A stretch of 33,232 nucleotides of DNA from an uncultured bacterium (GTDB taxonomy: Bacteria; Bacillota; Clostridia; Oscillospirales; Oscillospiraceae), in assembly GCA_947643715.1 (NCBI GenBank), contig CANRXB010000028.1, positions 1-33,232 on the forward strand, written 5' to 3'. The notes below the pieces were generated by a model that had not been told where the DNA came from, did no database searches, and was given only the letters and a program-made list of their open reading frames with translations. The translations under genes and the position numbers were made by a program. This document shows positions 23,506 to 31,222 of the stretch, piece by piece. Each line of letters begins with the position of its first letter. Position 1 is the first letter of the stretch.

Positions 23506-23540
23506 AAAAGGGCGGGGACGCCCTCCGGACGCCCCCGCCC
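23506..23540 (-). terminator. intercistronic hairpin with U-tract between binding protein and permeases
   Basis: On the minus strand a 14-base stem with two G-U pairs and loop GGA is followed by TTTTT (complement of 23506-23510). Located between the binding-protein stop and the first permease, it is likely a partial terminator that makes the binding protein in excess. Confidence 0.8.
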
Positions 23541-23562
23541 CGCGCCCGCAAAGCGCCGGCGT

Positions 23563-25155
23563 TCATCGATATCCGATCGTGGACATGTCCAGCACGTAGG
23601 TGCTGTAGAAGGTGAAGCCCTCCAGCGCCGGATCCATCACCACCAGCTCGCAGGCGTCCTGGATCCACAGGCTGGCCGCCCGCTCGTTGAGGATCTCCTG
23701 CGCCCGCTTATACAGCGCGGTCTGCTCCTCATCGTCGATGCAGGCCAGGGCCTGGGCCATCACCTGGTCGTACTCCTCATCGGAGAAGGCGATGAAGTTC
23801 TTCCTGTTGTCGGACATGTAGCGCACCAGCATCTCCCGGGCGGTCATGTCGTCTGCGGCGATGCCGCACACCGTGGCCTCATAGTCCCGCCCCCGATATA
23901 CGTCGCTCACCCAGCTCTCCCATTCCACCAGATCCAGCTCAGCGGCGATGCCCACCGCCTTGAGTTGTTCGATGATGACCTGGGCCGTGTCCACATGCTG
24001 CGCATAGTTGGACGGGACGGTGATCTTCATCCCGAAGCCGTCCGGGTATCCCGCCTGGGCCAGCAGCTCCTTGGCCTTCTCCACGTCCTGGGGATAGGCA
24101 TGGGCCAGCTCGGGCAGGAAATACTTCTCTCTGGCGGGGTACATGCTGGTGCCGGTGGCCACCCCCGCTCCGCCGCAGGCGAAGTCGATGATCTCGTCCA
24201 CGTCGATGGCGTAGTACATGGCCTGGCGGACCAGCTCGTCGTCGAAGGGCGCTACCGCGTTGTTCAGGTACAGGGCCTGGACCAGCTTCATGGTGTCCTG
24301 GTGGACGGTGAAGCTGTCCTTCACCTCTCCCTCCAGGGTGTTGGGCAGGTGGATCACCATGTCCAGCGCGTCGCCCTTCAGTCCGATGACCATGGCGTTC
24401 ACATCGGCGACGATCTTGAAGGTCACTTCGTCCAGCTTCGCGCCCTTGCCCTCCGCGGCGCCCCAATAGCCGTCATACTTTTCCATGACCAACTCGTCCT
24501 GGGGCGCATAGGAGACGAACTTGAAGGGACCGGTGCCCACGAGCTGCGTGGCGATGGAGGGCCCGGACCCTGCGGGGATGATGGCGGCGGTCATGGAGTA
24601 GAGGAACTCCAGGCTCGGCTCGGCCAGGGTGACCACCACATGGCTGTCGTCGGTCGCCTCGATCTTGGAGACATTAGAAAACGCCGAGACCAGAGGCGTT
24701 CCATCGTTCTCCGACCCGGCGCAGCGTTCCAGGGAATAGATCACATCCTCGGCTGTGACCGGCTCCCCATCGTGGAACGTGACGCCTTCCCGCAAGGTGA
24801 AGGTGTAGGTGGTGCCGTCCTGAGAGAGCTCATAGTCACTGGCGACGGCCGGGACCACCGAGCCGTCGGGGCTGGCCTTCACCAGTCCCTCGAAGATGTT
24901 GAACAAGACCTCGCGTATCCCTGCCGTGGCGGCCAGTTGGGGATCGAGGTTGCTCAGATCCTGTGCGATACCTACCGTGACTGAGTTCCCTTCGGGTAAC
25001 TCGCCCGATCGTGCAGCGGTCGGATCGCTCCCGCTGTCGCTCACGCCCACAACGGGGGGCGTGGGCTCCGTGTCTCCTGTACAGCCGTACAGTGAGACCG
25101 GCAGCATGGCGATGGCGACCAGCAGCAAAAGGGCCCGTTTGACGAACTTGGGCAT
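23563..25155 (-). CDS. ABC transporter substrate-binding lipoprotein, family 5 (peptide/nickel type)
   Basis: A 530-residue lipoprotein. A lipoprotein signal peptide ends in the lipobox SLYGC (Cys25), anchoring it to the outer face of the membrane. A short Ser/Thr/Pro-rich linker follows, then the SBP_bac_5 fold: LDPQLAATAGIREVLFNIFEGLV, YTFTLREGVTFHDGEPVTAEDVIYSLER (family signature near 110-140), and C-terminal QEILNERAASLWI. Such proteins bind peptides, nickel complexes, opines or other solutes; the ligand is not readable. It is first in the operon, ahead of two permeases and two ATPases. Confidence 0.93.
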   Translation of the reverse strand: MPKFVKRALLLLVAIAMLPVSLYGCTGDTEPTPPVVGVSDSGSDPTAARSGELPEGNSVTVGIAQDLSNLDPQLAATAGIREVLFNIFEGLVKASPDGSVVPAVASDYELSQDGTTYTFTLREGVTFHDGEPVTAEDVIYSLERCAGSENDGTPLVSAFSNVSKIEATDDSHVVVTLAEPSLEFLYSMTAAIIPAGSGPSIATQLVGTGPFKFVSYAPQDELVMEKYDGYWGAAEGKGAKLDEVTFKIVADVNAMVIGLKGDALDMVIHLPNTLEGEVKDSFTVHQDTMKLVQALYLNNAVAPFDDELVRQAMYYAIDVDEIIDFACGGAGVATGTSMYPAREKYFLPELAHAYPQDVEKAKELLAQAGYPDGFGMKITVPSNYAQHVDTAQVIIEQLKAVGIAAELDLVEWESWVSDVYRGRDYEATVCGIAADDMTAREMLVRYMSDNRKNFIAFSDEEYDQVMAQALACIDDEEQTALYKRAQEILNERAASLWIQDACELVVMDPALEGFTFYSTYVLDMSTIGYR

Positions 25156-25210
25156 TTTGCTCCTTCCTTTCTACTGCGTTTCTCGCAACTGTGTTCAGTT
25201 GTCGAGCCCT

Positions 25211-25238
25211 ATTGTAGCACACCGGAGGAAAATTGCAA
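25211..25238 (-). promoter_or_regulatory. sigma-A promoter of the peptide-type ABC operon
   Basis: On the minus strand: TTGCAA (25233-25238), 16-base spacer ending in TGC (extended -10), TACAAT (25211-25216), 56 bases before the binding-protein start. Confidence 0.75.
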
Positions 25239-25307
25239 TAGGCAAAATCTCCGCCGGCCGCATCGGGCGCACGTCCATGAGGAAAAGCCGCGAAAGGGCA
25301 CGGAGGA

Positions 25308-25916
25308 TCATCCGTCCTCCTTCCCAAAGTGCCTGTATGCCAGCACCCCGATGGGAAGAAAATATGCACACCATGCGACAAGCGCAACGGTGCCTCCGAT
25401 ACTCGTCTTTCCATCCGACATGCTGGCGAACATACCAGTCATCGGCATGATAAAGCAGCCAAAAAAGAAAACACCATGGATCGCCATCAGAGCTTTCATC
25501 CACCGGTCTGCTTTGCTCTCCGCTTGGATAGACAGAGCCATGAAAAACGTGGAGAGGGCCATCATCCCATAGCCCAACAGATCATAGTTGAACATCAGCC
25601 CCCCTCGTTGAAAATCCAGGATGCTCTGCGCCTGCTCGCTCAGCCCGCCCAAGCGAACGCTCGTCGTCTGCGCAAAATACACGAGAAAGATCAATACTGC
25701 ATATATGACCGCAAACGCCATCCCGGTATCCGCGGCAACACACCGGTCCTCATGGCTTTCATGACGCAGTCCTGCCGCCATCATGATATAGCCAATGGGC
25801 AGGAACATACATACGAAGTATGAGCCAAAAGGAAAGTCGACGATCAAGCAGATCGCAAAAAGGAATACCGCCGCTGTGACGATCGCTGAGCCGATCCGTG
25901 GTATCATCCTGTTCAT
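25308..25916 (-). CDS. six-helix membrane protein of unknown function
   Basis: A 202-residue hydrophobic protein with about six membrane helices: 8-26, 31-50, 63-83, 108-131, 139-160 and 172-192. I do not recognise its family. A charged loop RHESHEDRC (51-59) and the segment LSEQAQSILDFQRGG before helix four are the only distinctive soluble parts. The start at 25916 is chosen since AAGGAGAG lies about eight bases upstream; the open frame extends 18 codons further. On the minus strand a TATAAT lies near 25955 as a possible -10 without a clear -35. GC is slightly lower than in neighbours. A GGAGGA / TCCTCC hairpin overlaps its stop. Confidence 0.75.
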   Translation of the reverse strand: MNRMIPRIGSAIVTAAVFLFAICLIVDFPFGSYFVCMFLPIGYIMMAAGLRHESHEDRCVAADTGMAFAVIYAVLIFLVYFAQTTSVRLGGLSEQAQSILDFQRGGLMFNYDLLGYGMMALSTFFMALSIQAESKADRWMKALMAIHGVFFFGCFIMPMTGMFASMSDGKTSIGGTVALVAWCAYFLPIGVLAYRHFGKEDG

Positions 25917-26022
25917 CCAGTCTCTCTCCTTCGATCCTGATTTTTTGGTCGGTCCATTATAAAGCGGCACCCGCCGAAAAGCGATCCCCTCCCAGCCGGC
26001 ATCGACTTCCTCATCGTGCGTG

Positions 26023-26107
26023 CCCCAAAGGGGGATACTGTGGTGAGGATCGGCACAGACCCTCCAAAACTCTCTTGGGGAACCGTGGCGGATCTGTGCG
26101 CTTTTTT
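26023..26107 (+). ncRNA. candidate structured RNA with alternative pairing and intrinsic terminator
   Basis: The 309 bases between the divergent genes (25917-26225) hold this structure on the plus strand. A stem GCACAGA (26053-26059) / TCTGTGC (26093-26099) is followed by six T (26102-26107). Inside it, CTCCAA (26062-26067) can pair with TTGGGG (26075-26080), but the same TTGGGG can instead pair with CCCCAA at 26023-26028. Such exclusive pairing is the logic of a riboswitch or attenuator. No coding gene lies upstream on this strand. It does not match a class I can name. Confidence 0.4.
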
Positions 26108-26119
26108 CCGTTGGGGACC

Positions 26120-26148
26120 TTGCCTTTTCCCGTCTGAGATGCTATAGT
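26120..26148 (+). promoter_or_regulatory. sigma-A promoter of the antiporter gene
   Basis: TTGCCT (26120-26125), 17-base spacer, TATAGT (26143-26148). Transcription would begin near 26155, leaving a leader of about 70 bases. Confidence 0.75.
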
Positions 26149-26167
26149 TTGTTCCGCTTGGAAACAT

Positions 26168-26198
26168 GCGGGCCCGTACGTCACGATATGGGGCCCGC
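26168..26198 (+). promoter_or_regulatory. leader hairpin before the antiporter start
   Basis: GCGGGCCC (26168-26175) and GGGCCCGC (26191-26198) form a perfect eight-base stem with a 15-base loop, followed by TTCTTT. It lies 14 bases before the GAGGTG ribosome site and may affect leader stability or termination. Confidence 0.6.
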
Positions 26199-26225
26199 TT
26201 CTTTGACGAAATCGAGGTGTCTTTC

Positions 26226-27515
26226 ATGGAAATGCTGATCCAGCTCTCCTTTTCTTTGGTAGGCGGGCTGTTGATGTCCCGTCTGGCAAAGGTCCTGAAC
26301 CTACCGGCGGTCACCGCCTATCTGGTGACCGGCCTGCTGCTGGGCCCCTACTGCCTGGGCGCCCTGCACCTGGCCCCCCTCGGCTTCAGCACGCCTGATT
26401 CGCTGGTGCGGCTGGACATCATCTCCCAGGTGGCTCTGGGCTTCATCGCGTTCACCATCGGCAACGAGTTCCGCCTGGAGCAGCTCCGGCACATGGGCAA
26501 GCAGGCCATCACCGTGGGCATCCTCCAGGCTGTGGCCACCACCGCCCTGGTGGATCTGGCCCTGGTGGGGCTGCACTTCATCGCCCCCGACCTCATCTCG
26601 ATCTCCTCCGCCATCACCCTGGGCGCCATCGCCGCCGCCACCGCCCCCGCCGCCACGCTGATGGTGGTGCGCCAGTACAAGGCGGACGGTCCGCTGACCA
26701 AGCTGCTGCTGCTGGTGGTGGCCATCGACGACGCAGTGGGCCTGGTGCTGTTCTCCGCCTCCTTCGGCGTGGCCACCGCGCTGGAGAGCGGGGCCATCAG
26801 CCTGGTCACCGTCCTGCTGGAGCCGGTGATCGAGATCGTGCTGTCCCTGCTCCTGGGCACGGCTGCGGGCCTGGCGCTGTTCTGCGTGGAGGAGTGCTTC
26901 CACTCCCGCAGCAAGCGTTTGTCCATCGCCATCGGCTTCGTGCTGCTCACCGTGGGGTTCTCCATGGTGCGCTTCCAGGTGGGCAGCGTCCACTTCGGCT
27001 TCAGCCTGCTGCTGGTGTGCATGATGACGGGCACGGTGTTCTGCAACGTGTGCGACTTCTCTGAGGAGATCATGTCCAGGGTGGACGGCTGGACGGCGCC
27101 GCTGTTCGTGCTGTTCTTCGTGCTGTCCGGGGCGGAGCTGAACCTGAAGATCCTGTCCAACCCCATGGTGCTGCTCATCGGCGCGGTGTACATCGTCTTC
27201 CGCTCTTTGGGAAAATATCTGGGATCCTACGGGAGCTGCGCGCTCACCGGCTGCAGCGAGAGCATCAAGAAGCACTTGGGCATCACCCTGCTGCCCCAGG
27301 CCGGGGTGGCGTTGGGCATGGCCCTCACCGCCCAGCGCCTGGCCGACGGCGAGGTCGTGCGCAGCGTGGTGCTGTTCTCCGTGCTGGTGTATGAGCTGGT
27401 GGGCCCGGCGCTCACCAAGCGCTCTCTGGTCGCCGCCGGCGAGATCCGGGAGGAGGGCAGGACCAGCGCCCGGCAGCGCAACGTGCCCAAGCCCCCCGTT
27501 CGATTGGATGAATGA
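26226..27515 (+). CDS. cation:proton antiporter (CPA2 / Na+/H+ exchanger fold)
   Basis: A 429-residue membrane protein with about twelve helices. The N terminus VGGLLMSRLAKVLNLPAVTAYLVTGLLLGP matches the first helices of CPA2 exchangers. The ion-binding helix shows VVAIDDAVGLVLFS with the acidic pair Asp-Asp that suggests an electrogenic exchanger, and the unwound-helix region is ITLGAIAAATAPAATLMV. A charged C-terminal tail follows about residue 405 with no regulatory TrkA-N domain. It exchanges Na+ or K+ for protons across the cell membrane; the ion is not certain. The start at 26226 is supported by GAGGTG seven bases upstream. Confidence 0.88.
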   Translation: MEMLIQLSFSLVGGLLMSRLAKVLNLPAVTAYLVTGLLLGPYCLGALHLAPLGFSTPDSLVRLDIISQVALGFIAFTIGNEFRLEQLRHMGKQAITVGILQAVATTALVDLALVGLHFIAPDLISISSAITLGAIAAATAPAATLMVVRQYKADGPLTKLLLLVVAIDDAVGLVLFSASFGVATALESGAISLVTVLLEPVIEIVLSLLLGTAAGLALFCVEECFHSRSKRLSIAIGFVLLTVGFSMVRFQVGSVHFGFSLLLVCMMTGTVFCNVCDFSEEIMSRVDGWTAPLFVLFFVLSGAELNLKILSNPMVLLIGAVYIVFRSLGKYLGSYGSCALTGCSESIKKHLGITLLPQAGVALGMALTAQRLADGEVVRSVVLFSVLVYELVGPALTKRSLVAAGEIREEGRTSARQRNVPKPPVRLDE

Positions 27516-27590
27516 CCCTCCGTTTCCATCCCCTTCCACGCCCTCGCTCGGGTTTTATCCTGCTTTTCCGGGCATACTAGGGGCGAGGTG

Positions 27591-28025
27591 ATGGAAATGC
27601 TCAGCGAGAACCAACTGCTCAACCACATCTATCAGACCGCCGAGATGGGGCGGGAGGGCGTCCAGTCGGTGCTGCGATATGCCGACGAGCCCAAGCTGGT
27701 CAACGCCCTGAACAGCCAGCTCACCGAGTATGAACAGATCCAGAACGCCGCCGGCTCCTTGCTCCAGGCCCGGGGAGAGCCCCCGAAGGGCCTGGGCCCC
27801 GTGACCAAGGCGTCCTCGGAGGTCATGAGCACCGTGAAGGCCATGACGGATCGTTCCCCTGCCAACATCGCGGAGATGATGATCCAGGGCTCCACCATGG
27901 GAGTGACCAAGAGCCTGCGCACCATCCGGGACAGCGACGTGCGCGACGAAGTCGTGCGCCATCTGGCGGACAAGCTGCTCCAGACCGAGCAAGCCAACAT
28001 CGAAGAGATGAAACGGTTCCTGTGA
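27591..28025 (+). CDS. small helical-bundle protein of unknown function
   Basis: A 144-residue soluble protein that appears almost wholly alpha-helical, with no signal or membrane segment. Heptad-like stretches include NQLLNHIYQTAEMGREGVQSVL, LNSQLTEYEQIQNAAGSLL (27-60) and a C-terminal VRHLADKLLQTEQANIEEMKRFL, suggesting a four-helix bundle, perhaps ferritin-like or spore-coat-like (DUF family not assigned). GTG at 27588 and ATGs at 27591 and 27597 compete for start; GAGGTG is best spaced for 27597. An isolated CATACTA at 27573-27579, like the -10 of forespore sigma factors, lies just upstream without a clear -35. A hairpin terminator follows. Confidence 0.75.
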   Translation: MEMLSENQLLNHIYQTAEMGREGVQSVLRYADEPKLVNALNSQLTEYEQIQNAAGSLLQARGEPPKGLGPVTKASSEVMSTVKAMTDRSPANIAEMMIQGSTMGVTKSLRTIRDSDVRDEVVRHLADKLLQTEQANIEEMKRFL

Positions 28026-28030
28026 TCGGC

Positions 28031-28060
28031 GAAGGGCCTCTGCGTCCGCAGGGGCCCTTC
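28031..28060. terminator. bidirectional terminator between the helical-bundle gene and cdd
   Basis: The entire 30 bases fold into one stem with arms GAAGGGCC / GGCCCTTC continued by CTGC / GCAG, one G-U pair and a small loop, between convergent genes. Confidence 0.85.
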
Positions 28061-28091
28061 CGCTTTATGGCACCGTCCGCCTTTCCCCGGC

Positions 28092-28484
28092 TCAGTCCAG
28101 GTTGGCGGGGCCGAAGCCGTGGGGCAGCAGCTCACCCAGCGGCAACTTGACGAACTGCCCGTCTGCCCGGGCCACCAGCACGGTCAGCTCCGGGGCGAAT
28201 TCGTAGAGCATCTGCCGGCAGGCCCCGCAGGGCCAGCAGTAGTCCTCGCTCCTGCCCGCTATGGCGATGGCGGCGAACCTCTTCCGGCCCTCGCTGACCG
28301 CTTTCACCAGGGCGGTGCGTTCGGCGCAGATGGTGGAGCCGTAAGCGGCGTTCTCCACATTGCAGCCGGTATACACCGTGCCGTCCTCGCACAGCAGGGC
28401 GGCGCCCACGGGGAAATGGGAATAGGGCACGTAGGATCGTTCCAGCATGGCGAAGGCCATGTCCACCAGAGCTCGATCGGTCAT
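28092..28484 (-). CDS. cdd: cytidine deaminase
   Basis: A 130-residue homotetrameric-type cytidine deaminase that converts cytidine and deoxycytidine to uridine and deoxyuridine in pyrimidine salvage. Zinc-site motifs are complete: NVENAAYGSTICAERTAL with Cys52-Ala-Glu54 (approximate numbering), and WPCGACRQMLYEF with the Cys-x2-Cys pair. SHFPVGAAL near 22-30 is also typical. Length is normal. AAAGGAG precedes the ATG at 28484, and an open frame upstream has no ribosome site. On the minus strand TATACT near 28548 is a possible -10. Confidence 0.96.
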   Translation of the reverse strand: MTDRALVDMAFAMLERSYVPYSHFPVGAALLCEDGTVYTGCNVENAAYGSTICAERTALVKAVSEGRKRFAAIAIAGRSEDYCWPCGACRQMLYEFAPELTVLVARADGQFVKLPLGELLPHGFGPANLD

Positions 28485-28610
28485 ATCCAAAACTCCTTTC
28501 CGATGAGATGTTCTCGGGCGCGGAGGCCGCGAAGGCCCCCCTTGGCGACAGTATATCAGCTTTCCGCCCTGGAAGGAAGGGGAAAGTGCGGAAGGGGACG
28601 ATTTTTGTTG

Positions 28611-28639
28611 TTGCAATGCGCGGGAGTTTCTGGTATACT
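28611..28639 (+). promoter_or_regulatory. sigma-A promoter of the 28756 membrane-protein gene
   Basis: TTGCAA (28611-28616), 17-base spacer, TATACT (28634-28639). The leader of about 110 bases contains GC-rich inverted segments (for example GCGCCGGGCGC and CCCCGGGCGC near 28700) but no named element. Confidence 0.82.
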
Positions 28640-28755
28640 ATCAGCTGTTCGACGTCGGGACCGGACGGCCCCCGCCGGACCGCTGTACAAAAAATGGGAA
28701 GCGCCGGGCGCACGCCCCGGGCGCGGCCACCTTCAAAGATAAAGGACGGATGACT

Positions 28756-29523
28756 ATGTTCGAAAAGGGTAAGCATGAGCGCCGCCGCAGCGAGGACGAC
28801 AAGGTATTCAACCGGATGCTCCTGTGGCTGGCCGGAGCGGTGGCAGTGGAGCTGCTCTTCCTGCTGCTGCAAAAGGTCTATATCAATATGTTGTTCGGCG
28901 GCGTGGTGGCCAAGGGGCTGAGCATGTTCTTCCAGGTGTTCTGCATCGCGGGCGCAGTGCTCACGATAGGCGCGGCCGTCTGGGCCGTGGTCAACCGCAG
29001 GGCGGGCCGGGGCGTCTTGGTGCCTGTGGCCGTGGCCGGGGGCGCGGTCGTGCTGTGGGTCGTCTCCCTGCTGTGCTATTTCCTGTGGGACGAAGGCGTC
29101 CGGATCCTGCTGCTGCTGCCCGCCGCGTCGGCGGTGCTGATCCTGATCTTCTTCCTCTATCAGCGCCCCTTCTTCTATAACGCCCTGCTCATCGGCGGCG
29201 GGCTGCTGGCCCTGTGGCTCCACGGACAGTACTATATGGCCCACCCCCGGCTCATCACCGCCTGCATCATCGGCGGCGTGGTAGTGCTGGCCGCTGCGGC
29301 AGCGTTGGCGTTCCAGCTCCGCAAGAACGACGGTATGCTGGGCCCCATCCGGGTGATGCCCTCCGGCTCGAACTATGTCATGACCTGGCTCACCTGCGCC
29401 GTCACCGCACTGGTCATGATCCTGGCCCTGCCGCTGGGGGTGTCCACCGCCCACTATCTGCTGTATGTCCTGGTGGGCTGCCTGTTCGCCCAGGCGGTGT
29501 TCTTCACCGTGAAGATGATGTGA
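28756..29523 (+). CDS. multi-span membrane protein of unknown function
   Basis: A 255-residue protein. A charged start (residues 1-18) is followed by about eight membrane helices separated by very short loops, with a cytoplasmic-looking segment QLRKNDGMLGPIRVMPSGSNYVM at about 192-214. I do not recognise the family; it looks like an integral membrane protein without enzymatic motifs. ATG at 28756 has AAAGGA nine bases upstream, while the ATG six bases earlier is too close to it. The gene has its own promoter and ends at the terminator at 29533-29560, so it is a single-gene unit. Confidence 0.8.
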   Translation: MFEKGKHERRRSEDDKVFNRMLLWLAGAVAVELLFLLLQKVYINMLFGGVVAKGLSMFFQVFCIAGAVLTIGAAVWAVVNRRAGRGVLVPVAVAGGAVVLWVVSLLCYFLWDEGVRILLLLPAASAVLILIFFLYQRPFFYNALLIGGGLLALWLHGQYYMAHPRLITACIIGGVVVLAAAAALAFQLRKNDGMLGPIRVMPSGSNYVMTWLTCAVTALVMILALPLGVSTAHYLLYVLVGCLFAQAVFFTVKMM

Positions 29524-29532
29524 TCGATGCCA

Positions 29533-29560
29533 GGCGCTGTCCGAACGGGCAGCGCCTTTT
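29533..29560 (+). terminator. intrinsic terminator of the 28756 gene
   Basis: GGCGCTG (29533-29539) and CAGCGCC (29550-29556) form a stem extended inward by CC/GG, followed by TTTT (29557-29560). Confidence 0.88.
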
Positions 29561-29574
29561 CCATCGTTCCACGA

Positions 29575-29618
29575 AAAGAGCGACAGCCGCGTGAGCTATC
29601 ACGCGGCTGTCGCTCTTT
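29575..29618. terminator. perfect 20-base inverted repeat, bidirectional terminator-like
   Basis: Arms at 29575-29594 and 29599-29618 are exact complements around loop GCTA. Each strand exits into CGCTCTTT. It follows a complete terminator by 14 bases, so it may shield the VTC operon from read-through or belong to an unseen minus-strand transcript. The remaining bases to 29813 contain TATAGT at 29751-29756, a probable -10 with no good -35. Confidence 0.75.
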
Positions 29619-29813
29619 CGCTCCCATGCCCGCTCCCTCCGGCGGCAGGGGGACCTCACCGCCCCGCCAAAACTGGAGGGGATCCCCTTCCCTGCAAAAA
29701 AGTTTACATTTTCCCGGCCACTTTTTCAGCAAGGCTTCAGCGTCTCGTAGTATAGTTGCGGCAGGTCGGACGGCCGCCCCTGGGCCGGGACCAAAAGAAA
29801 GGATGTGATCGCT

Positions 29814-30491
29814 ATGCCGGGACCCCGGCACGAGTGGAAGCATGAGATCGACCTGGCCGACCGCATCGCCATCCGCCAGCGGCTGCGGGCGGTGGCCCAG
29901 ACGGACCGCCACGCCAAGGACGGGAGATACCTGATCCGGAGCTTGTACTTCGACGACCGCTCCGACAAGGCCCTGCGGGAGAAGCTGAACGGAGTGGACC
30001 GCCGTGAAAAGTTCCGCATCCGGTACTATGACAGGGATCCCTCCCTCATCCACCTGGAGAAAAAGTGCAAGCGCGGCGGGCTGTGCACCAAGCTCAGCGC
30101 TCCGGTCTCCCAGCGGGAGGCCCAGGCCATCGTGGACGGCGACCTGGACTGGATGCCCGGCAGCGGGCGGGCGTTGGTGCAGGAGCTGTACCACAAGATG
30201 AGATGCCAGGGCCTGCGGCCCCGCACCATCGTGGACTATACCCGGGAGGCTTTCGTCTACCCTCCCGGCAACGTCCGGGTCACTTTGGATCACGGCCTGC
30301 GCACAGGGCTGCGGTGCGTGGACTTCCTGGATCCAGACTGCGTCACCATCCCGGCGGGGGACGCCCCCACCATCCTGGAGGTGAAGTGGGACGCCTACCT
30401 CCCCGGCATCATCCGGGACGCGGTGCAGCTCGAGGGCCGGCACGCCTGCGCTTTCTCCAAATACGCCGCGTGTCGGATCTATGGCGTCTGA
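29814..30491 (+). CDS. VTC domain-containing protein (polyphosphate polymerase-like)
   Basis: A 225-residue stand-alone VTC domain, the tunnel fold that makes polyphosphate in the yeast vacuole transporter chaperone. Basic and acidic tunnel residues are conserved in pattern: HEIDL near 9-13, RSLYFDD, REKFRIRYYD, IHLEKKCKRGG, RTIVDYTREAFVYP, RVTLDHGLRTG and ILEVKWD. The domain binds triphosphate or nucleotides with metal. ATG at 29814 has AAAGGA about 11 bases before it; GTG at 29805 is an alternative. It leads an operon with a DUF4956 membrane protein and a CotH-like kinase, a combination found in diverse bacteria; whether it makes polyphosphate there is unproven. Confidence 0.88.
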   Translation: MPGPRHEWKHEIDLADRIAIRQRLRAVAQTDRHAKDGRYLIRSLYFDDRSDKALREKLNGVDRREKFRIRYYDRDPSLIHLEKKCKRGGLCTKLSAPVSQREAQAIVDGDLDWMPGSGRALVQELYHKMRCQGLRPRTIVDYTREAFVYPPGNVRVTLDHGLRTGLRCVDFLDPDCVTIPAGDAPTILEVKWDAYLPGIIRDAVQLEGRHACAFSKYAACRIYGV

Positions 30492-30540
30492 GCCATCGGG
30501 CACAGGCGTGGACATCGAAACGAAAGGAACGAAACATCTC

Positions 30541-31212
30541 ATGACCTTCCAAGACATCTTCAAATCCAGCTTCCTGGAGAACGTGACCAGCGTCAGCCTG
30601 CTGGACATGGCCATCGCGCTGGCGCTGGCCTTCGGCCTTGGCCTGTTCATCTTCCTGGTGTATAAAAAGACCTTCTCCGGCGTGATGTGGTCCTCCAGCT
30701 TCGGGGTCACCCTGGTGGCCCTGGCTATGATCACCACCATGGTCATCCTAGCCGTCACCAGCAACGTGGTGCTGTCCCTGGGCATGGTGGGCGCGCTGTC
30801 CATCGTCCGCTTCCGCACTGCCATCAAGGAGCCGCTGGACATCGCCTTCCTGTTCTGGTCCATCGCCGTGGGCATCGTGCTGGCCGCGGGGATGATCCCC
30901 CTGGCCGTCATCGGCAGCGTGGTCATCGGCCTCGTCCTGCTGGTGTTCGTGAACCGGAAGTCCCATGCAGACCCCTATATCGTGGTGCTGAGATGCAAGG
31001 GCTCGGACACTGAGGGCCGCGCCAGGGCCTACCTGGACCAGTCCACCCGCCGCTGCGTGGTCAAGAGCAAGACCGTGCAGAAGGACGCGGTGGAGCTGGA
31101 CATGGAGGTCCGTTTGAGGGACGCTGACACCAGCTTCATCAACACACTGGCCGGGATGGACGGCGTGCTCAGCGCCGTCCTGGTCAGTTACAACGGCGAC
31201 TACATGGGATGA
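30541..31212 (+). CDS. DUF4956 domain-containing membrane protein
   Basis: A 223-residue protein. Four hydrophobic helices lie at about 22-44, 54-75, 80-98 and 104-138. The family's most conserved segment, SLGMVGALSIVRFRTAIKEP, sits after the second helix, followed by DIAFLFWSIAVGIVLAAG. The cytoplasmic C-terminal domain (about 145-223) begins DPYIVVLRCKG and ends LSAVLVSYNGDYMG, an ACT/ferredoxin-like pattern. No biochemical role is settled. It is nearly always beside VTC-domain and CotH genes, as here; it could export or sense the VTC product. The start at 30541 has AAAGGA about 11 bases upstream. The gap to CotH is 10 bases. Confidence 0.9.
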   Translation: MTFQDIFKSSFLENVTSVSLLDMAIALALAFGLGLFIFLVYKKTFSGVMWSSSFGVTLVALAMITTMVILAVTSNVVLSLGMVGALSIVRFRTAIKEPLDIAFLFWSIAVGIVLAAGMIPLAVIGSVVIGLVLLVFVNRKSHADPYIVVLRCKGSDTEGRARAYLDQSTRRCVVKSKTVQKDAVELDMEVRLRDADTSFINTLAGMDGVLSAVLVSYNGDYMG

Positions 31213-31222
31213 GGAGGCCGCT

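Noticed and set aside
20204-25155. Naming the importer as nickel (NikABCDE) or a specific peptide system
   Set aside because: Family 5 binding proteins and their ATPases do not reveal the ligand, and no metal or peptidase gene adjoins the operon.
26023-26107. Assignment of the antiporter upstream structure to a known riboswitch (fluoride, Mn yybP-ykoY, c-di-AMP ydaO)
   Set aside because: Short similarities such as GGGGAACC or AAAGGGGGAT exist, but the conserved cores and their order do not fit any of these classes.
26301-27539. A 412-codon minus-strand open frame rich in His, Gln and Gly
   Set aside because: Complement of the antiporter gene; composition follows from membrane-helix codons on the other strand.
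28132-29454. A 440-codon minus-strand open frame
   Set aside because: Runs across a non-coding promoter region and antisense to the 28756 gene; only its left part overlaps cdd in another frame.
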